Origin: Rhynchopus sp. YZ270_cl-10 | Taxonomy: Eukaryota; Euglenozoa; Diplonemea; Diplonemida; Diplonemidae | Direction of reading: 5' to 3' | Assembly (NCBI GenBank): GCA_964035575.1 | Contig: OZ037839.1 | Coordinates: 1,811,220 to 1,875,219 of the forward strand | DNA length: 64,000 nucleotides | Part shown: positions 19,751-29,977 of the stretch, piece after piece | Position numbering within the stretch: the first letter of the stretch is position 1 | How the letters are laid out: each line of letters opens with the position of its first letter | The notes under the pieces: model-generated | Seen by the model: the letters and a program-made list of their open reading frames with translations, nothing else | The model's database searches: none | What the model was told of the DNA's origin: nothing | Made by a program: the position numbers and the translations under genes

Positions 19751-20007
19751 CTTGCCTCCCTCCTCCTCCTTCTCAACACCACCCCAAAACAGAGCAGCAC
19801 TTCACTCGAAACAATGGAACTGTGTGTGCAGGGATATGATGATGACACCAAATTCGTGATTGAGGTAGGTGAGAAGGACACAACGGAGACGATGCGGCAG
19901 AAGGTGGCGTCTGCAACAGGGTTGTGCGAAGACAGCTTCCGCATGGGCTTCGGAGGGAAGGAGGAAGGAGAGGACATCACAGAACTGAGTGCTGGAGACA
20001 CAGTCGT

Positions 20008-20025
20008 GTTGACGAAAACTACTAA
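20008..20025 (+). repeat. Left 18-bp target duplication of insertion 1
   Basis: GTTGACGAAAACTACTAA, repeated exactly at 21766-21783. It encodes part of VVLTKTTK at the end of the Ubl domain. Confidence 0.9.
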
Positions 20026-21696
20026 CACGTTGTGCGAGAACGGATGTTCTTCATTCGACTCTCCCGTACGAAGACGACTGCGAAGGTCAATGGCAAAGGC
20101 AGAGCTAACCTGAAGGGTATTGAAGCGGGGGTGGATAAGGAGAAAACCCTTGCTCTCACCCGAAGCAAAACTTTGACGGATTACGAGGCGGGGACGCTGC
20201 GACACATTGTAGCTGACGGTGCGATAACGGGGGTGCGACTTGCGAGAGCGCGCATACGGGACTCGGCCATCTGCGTTCACTGCGAAGCGGGGGTGGACGA
20301 AAATCACAAACACTTGTGGTGGGAATGTGAAGCATGGAGTAGCATTCGTGCGGAGTACCCCTTGCTGTTGGACATTGACAGAACGACCTGGCCAAACTGT
20401 CTCGCTATCTGCGGCATGTGCACACCGGACACACCTTTGGAATGCGCCCGTGTTGCAGACCTGCAGAAGATGATGGTGCGCATCCTCATCGCACGCTCCA
20501 AGTGGAGCAGACCGGAAGCGGCGAACCCGCGACTGCAAGAAGACCGATACCCGTGGACGTGGGCACCGGAGTTGGACACGACGACGCAACACGCGAACAG
20601 TTTGGTGGACTACACCCCCCTGAAAAGGAGGTGGCCGTATGGACGTGCTCTGCTGCTGGCGTTTGCCTCCTGGCTGGGTGGTTTACAATGGAGCGACGAA
20701 GCTGGACGTGAAGTCTCCCACATGGAGCTGCTCATCGACTTCGAGGTTGCCACAGGGATGGACATCCGACCTGGGGACAAGACCGGCAGAATAGCGCCGA
20801 AGCTGAAGCAGCCGAGGGCCGGGACTGGGGAAGAAGACAACAATGGGGGGGAAGACGACGGGAGTGGGGAAGACGACGATGATGACGACGTGGTGCCAGT
20901 AGCGCTGGCCCACAGAGAAATGGCGAAGACGACCACCTTTGGGCATATGTTGGCTTCACTCAGAACCTTTTCGGAGAGCTCTCTCCATCCGGGGAAGGTG
21001 AAGGTAACGCATGTTCTCGCTTCGTTTGGGGCGAACGCCATCACAGGCATCGACCGCCGTCCTATCTTTGCCGGCGGAGAAGAAACGTTGAAGGCATTGC
21101 GTGCGCTATACGATGCTGGTGTGGCGTATCGTCTGCAACGCAGCTCCGAAGGCATGTCTGAGGTGGAGCTCCGTGGTGGCGATAGAGCGAGAGGTACATG
21201 GATGGGGGAGTATTCTGCTGAGACGGCGTACCCCTCCACAGAAGTTAGGGGCAGGAGGGCACTACCATTCATCCAGCGGGCTGAACAGGAGACATCTGCG
21301 CATGCTCGCTACCGGCACCATGAGCACGTGCGTCCAGGGGATGCACCCGTGAAGGCACCTGAAGGAGCGGTTCCGATCTTCCAGTTTGCGATATGTGTGC
21401 TGCACCGGAAGACGAAGTGTGATGCCTGCTCGAAGAACGCCCAGGCAGACCTGATGCATTGCTGCTTTGCGCACCACTCCAACGACGACGGGTTACCGAT
21501 CCGACACGAAGCATGCACTAAGCATAGACTCTCGAGGTGCGGGAACTGTGTGCAAGAGAAGAGTACGCTGGAGCACTGCTGCCGCCGCCACCACGACACC
21601 TCGAAGGGGCGACAGACGACGCTGGGAGGCTTCTTCAAGAAGAAGCAGACGAAGCAGAAGGATGGGCACAGCAGGGGCGGTGATGGACTTATGTAA
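20026..21696 (+). CDS. Non-LTR polyprotein C-terminus with zinc motifs and PIP box
   Basis: About 556 residues, open at the 5' junction. An early segment has the post-RT Cys/His motif CVHCEAGVDENHKHLWWEC. The middle is an unrecognised region with an acidic stretch (EDDGSGEDDDDDD). Near the end are two copies of a Cys/His unit, C-x2-H-x4-C-x2-C-x8/9-HCC-x2-HH (CVLHRKTKCDAC...HCCFAHH and CTKHRLSRCGNC...HCCRRHH), likely zinc-binding. The frame closes with QTTLGGFFKKK, a textbook PCNA-interacting (PIP) box next to basic residues. The reverse transcriptase core is absent here. The role in reverse transcription is inferred from family; PCNA contact is inferred from the motif. Confidence 0.7.
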   Translation, partial: HVVRERMFFIRLSRTKTTAKVNGKGRANLKGIEAGVDKEKTLALTRSKTLTDYEAGTLRHIVADGAITGVRLARARIRDSAICVHCEAGVDENHKHLWWECEAWSSIRAEYPLLLDIDRTTWPNCLAICGMCTPDTPLECARVADLQKMMVRILIARSKWSRPEAANPRLQEDRYPWTWAPELDTTTQHANSLVDYTPLKRRWPYGRALLLAFASWLGGLQWSDEAGREVSHMELLIDFEVATGMDIRPGDKTGRIAPKLKQPRAGTGEEDNNGGEDDGSGEDDDDDDVVPVALAHREMAKTTTFGHMLASLRTFSESSLHPGKVKVTHVLASFGANAITGIDRRPIFAGGEETLKALRALYDAGVAYRLQRSSEGMSEVELRGGDRARGTWMGEYSAETAYPSTEVRGRRALPFIQRAEQETSAHARYRHHEHVRPGDAPVKAPEGAVPIFQFAICVLHRKTKCDACSKNAQADLMHCCFAHHSNDDGLPIRHEACTKHRLSRCGNCVQEKSTLEHCCRRHHDTSKGRQTTLGGFFKKKQTKQKDGHSRGGDGLM

Positions 21697-21765
21697 CATC
21701 ACCTCCACGATGTATTGTATCACCTATCTCGGATAGGGGTGCATGCATCGAAAACGGGCCCCCAC
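20026..21765 (+). mobile_element. Site-specific non-LTR retrotransposon, 5'-truncated copy
   Basis: 1740-bp insertion bounded by an exact 18-bp duplication. The frame is open from its first base, as in a 5'-truncated element. It encodes the C-terminal part of a LINE-type polyprotein (next entry) and a short 3' tail (21697-21765) with a weak hairpin and no poly-A. A second insertion begins at the same target site at 62513, pointing to a sequence-specific element. SLACS/CRE-like site-specific elements are known in kinetoplastids; direct kinship is not shown. Confidence 0.75.
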
Positions 21766-21783
21766 GTTGACGAAAACTACTAA
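21766..21783 (+). repeat. Right 18-bp target duplication of insertion 1
   Basis: Exact copy of 20008-20025; the LRR gene sequence resumes with GTACGTATCTG. Confidence 0.9.
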
Positions 21784-21831
21784 GTACGTATCTGTTGAAG
21801 CACTTCGTGCCTTGGGTGAGACAGACATTTC

Positions 21832-21849
21832 CGAAGCGAGGTTGGCGAC
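21832..21849 (+). repeat. Left 18-bp target duplication of insertion 2
   Basis: CGAAGCGAGGTTGGCGAC, repeated exactly at 22507-22524. It codes for EARLAT of the linker. Confidence 0.9.
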
Positions 21850-22506
21850 GTGGTTGACCAGGTGAACGAGCACTGCAGACCATACGCGGCAGTCGCCCAC
21901 CTCCAGAAAGAAGCGCGGGGTGAGCTTGACAAGCTGAGAGCGACCCGAAGCATCACGTTGGTGCACATCGACAGCAGTAACAACGTGAACGCCACAAAGC
22001 TCGCCTGCACGGCCGTTGAGAAGCTTAGTGTGGGCGAGACAACGAAAGAGGACAAGCTAGGACAGCACCCTCTGTAGATATTTTACCTTGTTCTTCTTGT
22101 TTTTCATGCATTTCAATCTTCCTCAACGACATTCTTGTTTTTCATTGTTTTTCAGTTGACACAGCGACGCATAAGTCCATTTGGCACTGTTGTTGAACCC
22201 CAAGTTCAAACCGGACGGCTATCCCAGCGTAGATGGCAGCAGACGTGTACGCCACGCCTGAAACCGGTAATTTTAATATTCATTGCTTTTCTTTACAAGT
22301 TGACACAAGATTCTAGATTTTAAGTTGGTTCAACGTCGCATGAGACCAGTTGGCGCAGTCGTTGAACCCTCAATTTTTCATTTTTTTCTGGTTTTGGCCC
22401 GTGAAACCCTGTGTTACATCAACGCTGGGTTCGCGAGCCTGAAGCCAGGGGTGGCTGCATTCCTTTTCGGACCGGGGTGCTCCATCCTATTTTTAAAAAC
22501 GTTTAT
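21850..22506 (+). mobile_element. Second retroelement fragment in LRR copy 4
   Basis: 657-bp insertion between exact 18-bp repeats. Its first 227 bp are open and end at 22077 with a protein tail (RSITLVHIDSSNNVNATKLAC, charged). The remaining 430 bp are a non-coding 3' region with two related blocks of about 49 bp (22156 and 22322; shared words CGCAT, CAGTTGGC/CATTTGGC, GTTGAACCC). It looks like the 3' end of a different non-LTR element, cut short at its 5' side. No RT is present, so the family is not certain. Confidence 0.6.
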
Positions 22507-22524
22507 CGAAGCGAGGTTGGCGAC
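22507..22524 (+). repeat. Right 18-bp target duplication of insertion 2
   Basis: Exact copy of 21832-21849; the LRR gene continues with TGTGAAGGATCC. Confidence 0.9.
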
Positions 22525-24074
22525 TGTGAAGGATCCTGAGGTGGCTTCTCTGCTTCTTCAGGCGGAGGTTGCGACTGTTATTCCTGGCGGGTTCTTGTGC
22601 GGAGCATCGTTTACGAGACTTGATCTCTCTGCTGTGTCTGGTGTGACGCGAATTCAGCAACGCTTCCTCTCCGGGTGTGCGTCGCTGGAAACGGTTGACT
22701 TGTCGGGATTGTGCAACGTTACGCACATTGGGAATCACTTTCTCCAGAGATGCCCATCGTTGAGAAGCCTTGACGTGTCAGGGTTCACTGGTGTGACGGT
22801 GATAGGGAACTCGTTCCTCCAAGGAAGTGGCGTCACAGATCTTGACTTATCCGCGATGACGAGCGTGACGACGGTTGGTAGGTACTTTCTTTTTAACTGC
22901 ACATCGTTGCAACGTCTTGACATCTCAGGATGGCGCAGAGTCACGCACTTTGAGGACTACTTCCTCGCGTACTGCACCTCGTTGGCAAACATTGATGTAT
23001 CAGCCTTTTGCAGTGTCACGAAGATCGGCTTCAATTTTCTCACCTACTGCGAGTCGTTGACCACCATCAGCTTTTCAGGGATGACGAATGTGACGGACAT
23101 TGGGAACAACTTTTGTAGGGCCTGCACCTCGTTGGAAACGATTGACTTGACAGCACTGCACAGGGTTGTGAAGGTAGGTTCCGACTTTCTGAGGAGCTGC
23201 ACCTCGCTGGGAAGCATCGACCTCTCAGCTTTTGGGAGTGCGACAGACGTTGGGAACAGCTTTCTCAGCAACTGTTCATTATTGAAAACAGTTGATTTAT
23301 CAGTGTTGCGCAGCATCACGCACATTGAGCAAAACTGGATGCGAGGGTGCTCCGCGTTGACAACAGCAGACTTCTCAGGACTGAGCAATGTTAAGAACAT
23401 TAGTGCACAGTTCCTGGATGAGTGCACATCATTGACCACGCTGGACATGTCAGGTATAGGCTGTGACACAATGATCGAGCACCACTTCCTGGACAACTGC
23501 AACGCACTCACAACAGTCGTCTTGCCAGGCAACATCGATATTCACGAGATGTCTCTCCCGAATGAATCCGAAAAGAACCATGGCACTGGACTCACGAAGA
23601 CCTTCGATGCATGTGTGCGTGACATTTACGCAAGGTTTACGGAACAGTTCGGAGGTGTGCGGACAGAAGATCTGGTACGAACAGACGTGTCTGGAGATGC
23701 AAGACAATGTATTGCATTGAAAGCACCTTCCAAGCAAGGGCATTTGGAGGGTTAGGCATCGGCACAGGCTGCAGCGATGTTGTGTCGAGCACAGTGAGGA
23801 ACGGCCAGCAGAGGAAGTCAGTGGTTGAATCCCGTCCGAAACGCAGTGCGCACCACAGGAGGATTCCCGCAAGTGGTGGAGACACGCAGAGTGACGCCGC
23901 CAGCTGCGCACTGTTCCCTCGAAGCTGCACGACGCACACCCTCACAGGCCACTCCTCCCGCAAGCACTGCAGACAACAGAGCTGGAATCGCTGCTGCACA
24001 GCTTACTGGCAGCCCTACAATATCATGACATGTACGACAGTTTGTGTGGAGAGAGGCTTAGGTTGATCTCATAA

Positions 24075-24296
24075 ACATTTCAAGTGCAATACGCGTTTTC
24101 GGATGTCACGAGTCTTACTGTTTCCCCTTCCCCCCTTTTGTGTCTCAGCACCTTACTTTTTCAATATGCGGGTTTTGGAGGGTTTTTCGGGGTTTCAGGT
24201 CTTTTGGGGGTTTCAAAAACAAAGAGAAAGGATGGATACGATGAACAAAGAGCAGGACGACAGCAAAATAGAGAACGGGGGTGTGTTTCATTTTGT
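24075..24296 (+). repeat. LRR 3' module (A-B), copy 4
   Basis: Full A and B halves downstream of copy 4, ending GTGTTTCATTTTG. Confidence 0.8.
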
Positions 24297-24646
24297 TTCA
24301 CCCTTTCAAGGTGACTAAGCACGAGAGGCTTAGGTTCATCTTATGAACCTTTCTTTCCATGAAGCTGTATGCTGGGAGCCCCTTTCACACAATGCAACTT
24401 ATTCCCAATCGGACGCTCCATCACACATGACTCATGACCCTTTGTCTCCAATGATCGTATTATGGATTTTGGGATTTCAACTAAGGATTGCCTTTGGCGA
24501 AAGACTTCAGTACAGACTCAAAGTCCCCGTATCTTGGTGTGGGTACGAGGACCTTGGATACTAACGTCATTTCTTCAAACACATTTTGTCCCCCCTCATC
24601 TCCCTCACCCCCCGAAGACGAATCAAAATAAATCAAAAAAGACACA

Positions 24647-26116
24647 ATGTTGAAGCTGATGTGCGCCACCTTCGTGGCAGCCGCCTCCGCGCAGGTCACT
24701 CCTGCTCTTCTCAAGACCCATCCGCACCTTGCCGCTTATAAGAACGTCGATTTCAATGCCAAGCGTTACACCCTGCGTGCGACACACCCGGAGCAGATTC
24801 ATATTGCGTATGCTGGGCAGTCTGCAGAGGGTTACCCCACAGGGATCAACGCAGCGTGGGTGTACAAGGAGAAGGATGGGTGTGTGCTTGAATACGGAAC
24901 GGACAGTGCGATGCACAATGAATCGGTTACTCCGCACTCTGGACGGTACCTCGACGAAGGGTCGTACCACTGGAATGTTGATGTGCTTGATCTGGTGCCG
25001 GCTACGCTCTACCATTACCGCGTCAAATGCGGTTCTGCTGCCTCAGCAAACTTCACCTTCACCTCCGCAGCGAACGGAAAGGATCTGGGTCGTCCCTTCA
25101 ACATCAACCTCTTCGGGGATATGGGGTATCTGGGAAGCGCAGAGAGGCCGATGATCCTCGATGTCGGCGGTCTGAAGAAACATTGGTCTGCCGTTCCCAC
25201 CCGCGAAACGCAGCAAAGGTTTTTTGAAGCAGGAGAAACCGATATGATGTGGATCGTAGGCGACATTGGCTACGCTGACGATGCGTTTGCACACGATGTG
25301 GTAGGAGGACTGTACGAGAAATGCTACGACGGATTCATGAACTGGTTTCAGAACATCACTGCAAGCATCCCTTTTCACGTTTCCCCTGGAAACCACGAAT
25401 CCGAATGCCACTCTGCGGAGTGCGTGATCGACCGCTTCCTTGGCGAGCACCTCGGAAACTTCTCCGCATACACCAACAGATTCCATATGCCCAGCCCCTC
25501 TTCGGGTGGAGTCGCAAACATGTGGTACTCCTGGAACACTGGTCCCGTTCATTTCGTCTCGTTGAACACCGAAACCGATTTTGAAGGTGCCGGAGAGGAG
25601 AAGAGAGGCGACGGTGACGCCTACGCTGCAGGCAGCTTTGGGAGGCAGGGGGAGTACATTGCGTGGCTTGAGGCTGATTTGGAAAAGGCGCTTGCAGACA
25701 AGAGGGCGGGGCTGCGGAACTTCATCGTGGTGGGCGGGCATAGGCCGTGCTGCCAGCCCGCCATTCTGCAGAGCTTGTTCGACAAATACGAGGTAGACAT
25801 CTTCGTCGCAGGGCACGCACACACCTACGCACGCTCCGTCGAAGCATGCGAGCCCCCCGTCTGCCATGCGCAGACAAACGTCACCTATCCAACCTCCTAC
25901 GTCTTCTGTGGTGGGGCTGGCAACGACGAAACTGACTACATCACAACAGGCCCGACAGCGAACTCATCCGTAGGCATCTTTGCGACCTCGGAAATGTCGA
26001 CCGGGTGGCTGACCATCGCTAACGAAACTGCAATGCAGTGGAGGCTCGTCTCCTCCATCGGAGACAACAGAGTTATTGATGAGTTCTGGGTGCATGCGAA
26101 GAACATTAAGGATTAG
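24647..26116 (+). CDS. Purple acid phosphatase, secreted (intact copy)
   Basis: 489-residue metallophosphatase that would hydrolyse phosphate monoesters, in the secretory pathway, lysosome or outside the cell. A signal peptide is at residues 1-16 (MLKLMCATFVAAASAQ). An N-terminal beta-sandwich follows (PATLYHYRVKCGS). All five metal-site blocks are present: GDMG (about D158), GDIGY (about D205), GNHE (about N248-H249), GGH (about H365) and GHAHTY (about H390 and H392). Several N-x-S/T sites suggest glycosylation. No membrane anchor is seen. The leader has a C-rich pyrimidine tract ending in CCCCGAAG, 35 bases before the ATG. The copy at 5062 is the same gene disrupted by inversion. Confidence 0.93.
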   Translation: MLKLMCATFVAAASAQVTPALLKTHPHLAAYKNVDFNAKRYTLRATHPEQIHIAYAGQSAEGYPTGINAAWVYKEKDGCVLEYGTDSAMHNESVTPHSGRYLDEGSYHWNVDVLDLVPATLYHYRVKCGSAASANFTFTSAANGKDLGRPFNINLFGDMGYLGSAERPMILDVGGLKKHWSAVPTRETQQRFFEAGETDMMWIVGDIGYADDAFAHDVVGGLYEKCYDGFMNWFQNITASIPFHVSPGNHESECHSAECVIDRFLGEHLGNFSAYTNRFHMPSPSSGGVANMWYSWNTGPVHFVSLNTETDFEGAGEEKRGDGDAYAAGSFGRQGEYIAWLEADLEKALADKRAGLRNFIVVGGHRPCCQPAILQSLFDKYEVDIFVAGHAHTYARSVEACEPPVCHAQTNVTYPTSYVFCGGAGNDETDYITTGPTANSSVGIFATSEMSTGWLTIANETAMQWRLVSSIGDNRVIDEFWVHAKNIKD

Positions 26117-26466
26117 AGAAATTTCAAGATAAATGTGTGCCAAGGCTTAGGAGGAAAATTGAAACACCGCGAACTCCATTTTTTTGTGTTTTACCCAGCA
26201 ACAATAACAACAAGAAAGACAAATAAATGGATATGTTGCGGTGAAACGCACATACCTCTCGGTGATGTGTGGCTCTGCTCCAATCAGTTCCAAAATAGAA
26301 TGAAGTTGGGGTACAGTGTTCAATTTCCTCTTTTAGCATTTGCATACAAACCATAGAACCCTGTACAATACCAGCCTAGAGTGCCCGCCAAGGGTGCTCA
26401 GGAGAATTGTGCATACAACTGCAAAAAAAAAGTTGGTTTGCCACTTCCTCCCTCCCCCCCCCAGTA

Positions 26467-28101
26467 GGGGGGTCCGTCCGGCCGTTTTTGCTGTCCCAAA
26501 CCACTTTTTTTTGTAAAAACCCGCGAAAAACCCGAAAAAATACCCCAAAACACCCCCAAACCCCCAAAAAATCACCCAAAACCACGAAAAACACACTTTT
26601 GAGCACTATTTCGTACTTTTTTCTGATTTTTTTGGTGTTTTTCCCGCTATTTCAGCCTTTTTCCTGGAAATATACCCCCTAATATTGCCTATAGAATCCC
26701 TGTACTGCTCACTGAGACAGCATAGCGACCAGAGGCTCCTTATTCATCGTACCGGTGTCTTCGCCGTCAAGGGGTGCACAATCTGCCGCAAATTCCCGCA
26801 ACTCTGTCTTTGTGAAGAGATGAAGCACTTTAGTGTTGTACTTTTCAAGTTGCTACTTCTGGGTGCTTTGCATGGACCTGCCTTTGTGGTGCGCTTTGGT
26901 GTGTGCTGCGGCAAGTTCTTCCCTTGAGAGATACGGAACCCAACCTAGGCTGTAGAGGATGTCTAGGTTCCAGCGACAGTGCGTCGGTGTTGTCGGGTGC
27001 TGGCTCCTTCCGTGGTGGCTTGCAACTTGGTCAAGGACACCGACAACGGATTCACACGAATTGTTGGTCATAGGAGGAGGCAAGGAAGGCTTTACTGCAC
27101 TTAGGCACAGGGTACGTTGTCATTTTCAGGGACCAAAAAAGCCCTGGCAAGTGTTGCAAGTACGATTTCCCACAGCTCGGGAGGTCTGTCGGGCAGTTCG
27201 GAGGGATTTAGACACTTCTGCGACTGCTTGAACACGGTTTTTAGGGTTTTTGTTTTGGGTGCAAAAAACGTCAAAAGGATGGGGGAAATACGGTTATTTT
27301 AAGCGTTTCAGACACAAAAACACCCTCAAAAACCCCCCAGGGACCCCAAAAAGCTGCAAAACCCACACATTTCCACCTCGGGACCTCAGTGGAGGTGGAC
27401 TGAGGTGGTTTTTGGGTGTTTTGAATGAATTGGTATTTTTTTTTTTTGGTAAATAAGTGGTCTTCTGCTAGGCGTTGCATAGCCGTTGCTTAAGTGTTGC
27501 ATAAGTGTTGCATGGCCTATAAAACCCTCCCAAGTGCCCAAAATGCTATTTTTCACCCTACATGGGGTCTGGGGGACATTTTCCTGGGTGTTTGGACACC
27601 ATTCCGACTGCCTTAGCACTTTTTTGGGGGTTTTCAGGTACAAAAAAAGTCAAAAAAGTGACTAAAAAAAGGGTACTTTTAAGCGTTTGGGGCACACACA
27701 CCCACTGCAAAATGCATCTGGGGCCCCCACAGGACCCCTAAAAGCTGTAAAAACCATATATTTCCACCCTGGGACCCCACCGGATGTGGACCGAGGTGTT
27801 TTTCGGGTGTTTAGAAGGATTTTTGTCTGATTGGAGAATTTTTTTGGTAAGTGTTGCATTTTGGCCCATGTTGATGACGATTTGATGACGCTATTTTTGG
27901 AGATTTTTCACAAAAAACCGATTTTTTTTAACCAGGAAAGTCTCTGTAGAGGTTGTCAGGTGGTTTAATGGGATATTTTCGTGATCCCCAGGGCGATTTG
28001 CGGCCAGGTACGACCTTTTTAGTTGATTTCTTCACCTAAATTTCAAAAAAATGGGTTTGGGACAGCAAATCCTTAAGGAATTCCTTCTACGTGGACCCCC
28101 C
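26467..28101. mobile_element. TA-flanked G-run element (1.6 kb)
   Basis: Inverted ends GGGGGGTCC with a further inverted word TTTGCTGTCCCAAACC (about 26487 and mirror at 28052), flanked by TA and by CCCCCCAG on both sides. It contains two tandem, diverged units of about 380 bp (from about 27110 and 27490), each with a TTTCCACC...GGACC...GGAGGTGGAC-type block also found at 10849. Short frames at 26685 and 26853 are not recognisable. It is related by structure to the island at 10381. Confidence 0.6.
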
Positions 28102-28103
28102 TA

Positions 28104-28511
28104 CCCCCCCCCCAGAGCGTGTGACGCGAGAAACCCCGCAACCGAACTTCAAAAAAAGAGGAATAAATAAAATGATTTGAAAGAACGCCCCATGGTTTTA
28201 AACCCCTGTTGTGTTCTTGTCCCCCTCGCTTTTATCTCAATGCCTTATTTTTTGGTATTTGACTTTTTTGTTTTTTTATATCGCAAAAATTTTATACATA
28301 AAACGAACCTTTTTTATCCCAAATATGTCCCAAAAACTCCCCCTTTTTTCAAAAAAAATTAGTGGCAGGACACCTTCCTGTTTCATAACTCATTGATAGT
28401 CTCAACCAAAAAAACACTTTTAGTAGTTAAGCATCCTCGGGTGTAAATACTAATTACAAACCAAGTTTTCAAAAAAAGCCCCAATTTGTCCAAAAAAAAA
28501 AAAAAATGACT
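28104..28511. other. AT-rich spacer, no gene seen
   Basis: A/T homopolymer runs and no supported coding region. Confidence 0.5.
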
Positions 28512-28660
28512 ATTTTTTACCGGTAAAAATAAAGTCATTTTTCCCGCGGGATCCATACAGCACGAGGAACTGCTTTTGTCCCGAGCGCAGCGAGGGACAA
28601 AAGAGTTCAGAGGGCTGTATGGATCCCAAGGGAAAAATGACTTATTTTTACCAATAAAAA
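28512..28660. repeat. Foldback element, about 150 bp
   Basis: Arms GGTAAAAATAAAGTCATTTT...GGGATCCATACAGC and the mirror GCTGTATGGATCCC...AAAATGACTTATTTTTACC can pair along about 45 bp, with an inner hairpin on CTTTTGTCCC/GGGACAAAAG. No coding. Confidence 0.7.
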
Positions 28661-28663
28661 GTT

Positions 28664-29362
28664 GTTTTTTTACCTGCGCCAGAATTTGTTTCACGCTCCG
28701 CCACCCAATCATTATACTAGAGAGACCATAGTATATCACACACAGAATCACACAACATCACAACTCACCACACACTGAGACACACAAGTGCGTGTCTTGC
28801 AGCAGATGCCGGTGCGACGTCACAGTTGAAGAGACATCACGGATGGCAAAGTGAGAAAACTTGTGTCGCTCTACGTGGACAACTCTGCTCAGAACATAAA
28901 CCATATGGCAAGCTTCATCGGTGGTGCTCCGGTTCCTGGTGAGTTTCAGGCTCCGATGACTCAGGAACTCGCCACGTAGTGGCGAGTTCCTTGAGTCATC
29001 AACATTGTGCAGAAGAAAGACTGATCCTACTGCGAGTCTCCCAACCCCTGTGGAAGCGTGCAATGCAACAAACGGTTGAGATCTGATCAAGCGGAACGGA
29101 TATATTTCTGTATTCCACACAAACACACACCCAAACACCCTCAGAATGCAGGAAATACCTCACACAACACACAGACACCCTCAGAAACCAAGAAAACCCT
29201 CACAAAACCCTCACAACTCTTAGCAAATTCCCTAAGGAAAATGCGGGATTTTTTTTTCCCGCGCGGGAAGAAATGACTTTTTTTTGTCCCGCTGATGTAT
29301 TAAGGAATGGGTGGCGGAGCGGGAAACAGATTCTGGCGCAGGTAAAAAAAACCTTTTTACGA
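28664..29362. mobile_element. Non-autonomous inverted-repeat transposon, about 700 bp
   Basis: Terminal inverted repeats of about 45 bp (TTTTTTTACCTGCGCCAGAA and CGCTCCGCCACCCA on the left, mirror on the right). Inside, a near-perfect hairpin spans 28957-29000 (core ACTCGCCACGTAGTGGCGAG). No transposase. The outer bases TAAAAAG extend the inverted repeat slightly; no clear target duplication. Confidence 0.7.
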
Positions 29363-29369
29363 GATAACA

Positions 29370-29970
29370 CTCGTATTAGGGTCGGTGTTGGGCAGCAGAG
29401 TTTCCCTCAAGAGTATGCACTCTCTGTCAGGATGGTTAATCCATTTTAAAATATTTTAACCCCCGTCAACGAAGCAAGCCCGAAGGTAGACAAAGAGGTT
29501 TAGTGCATCGCCGTGAAGAAAACCCTCCTGCCCCCTCAGTGCAGTTCCTTATTCCTCTCTTCCTCCCCCCTTCTCACCTTTTGTGATACCCCTTTTTAAA
29601 ATATTGGGTGCAATGTTGAAATATTTTTACTTTTTCTTTTCCCCCACCCCCCCTTTTTTTTGGTTGTTCGGATGTCTGCAAAACTGTTGCATTGTGCGAC
29701 GCTTTTTTCTTCGTGTGTCTTTTTTTTTTTTTTTGTGTCATTTTTATGTATTTTTTTTTGTGCATGATTTTTTTTTCATACATTTCTGCACACTATCTGG
29801 GTAAGTACACCTGACAACCTTCAACCATCCGTCTTGAAACACGGATTAAGGAGTCTTACATGTGTACAAAGATTAGTCATGGAGGACTATGACATCCTAT
29901 CCCCTCGCAATGGTGAGCATTTACTATTTTTTTTTTTTGTTTAGTTTTTGTTTTTTTGTTTTGGATTGTG
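29370..29970. other. T-rich spacer, no gene seen
   Basis: Long T-runs and pyrimidine blocks; nothing coding is supported. Confidence 0.5.
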
Positions 29971-29977
29971 GATTATA

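Larger units (their letters stand above)
19814..23755 (+). pseudogene. Ubl-LRR family gene, copy 4, split by two insertions
   Basis: Host parts are 19814-20025 (start and Ubl domain), 21766-21849 (linker, beginning with a duplicated target) and 22507-23755 (linker end, 12 LRRs and C-terminal block). The breaks hold retroelement fragments of 1740 and 657 bp, each between 18-bp direct repeats. The LRR region reads without interruption with its own loop variants (IQQRFLSGCAS, IGNHFLQRCPS, FEDYFLAYCTS). The tail is short (ALKAPSKQGHLEG), a third tail type. As it stands, translation from the ATG would leave the host sequence after the Ubl domain. Confidence 0.88.

Noticed and set aside
22156-22372. 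The two similar 49-bp blocks as a tRNA-like SINE head
   Set aside because: Pairing does not give a tRNA fold; they are better read as a duplicated 3' UTR block of the inserted element.
28758-29138. 126-codon minus frame inside the inverted-repeat transposon
   Set aside because: No domain, spans a hairpin, and codon use looks non-coding.
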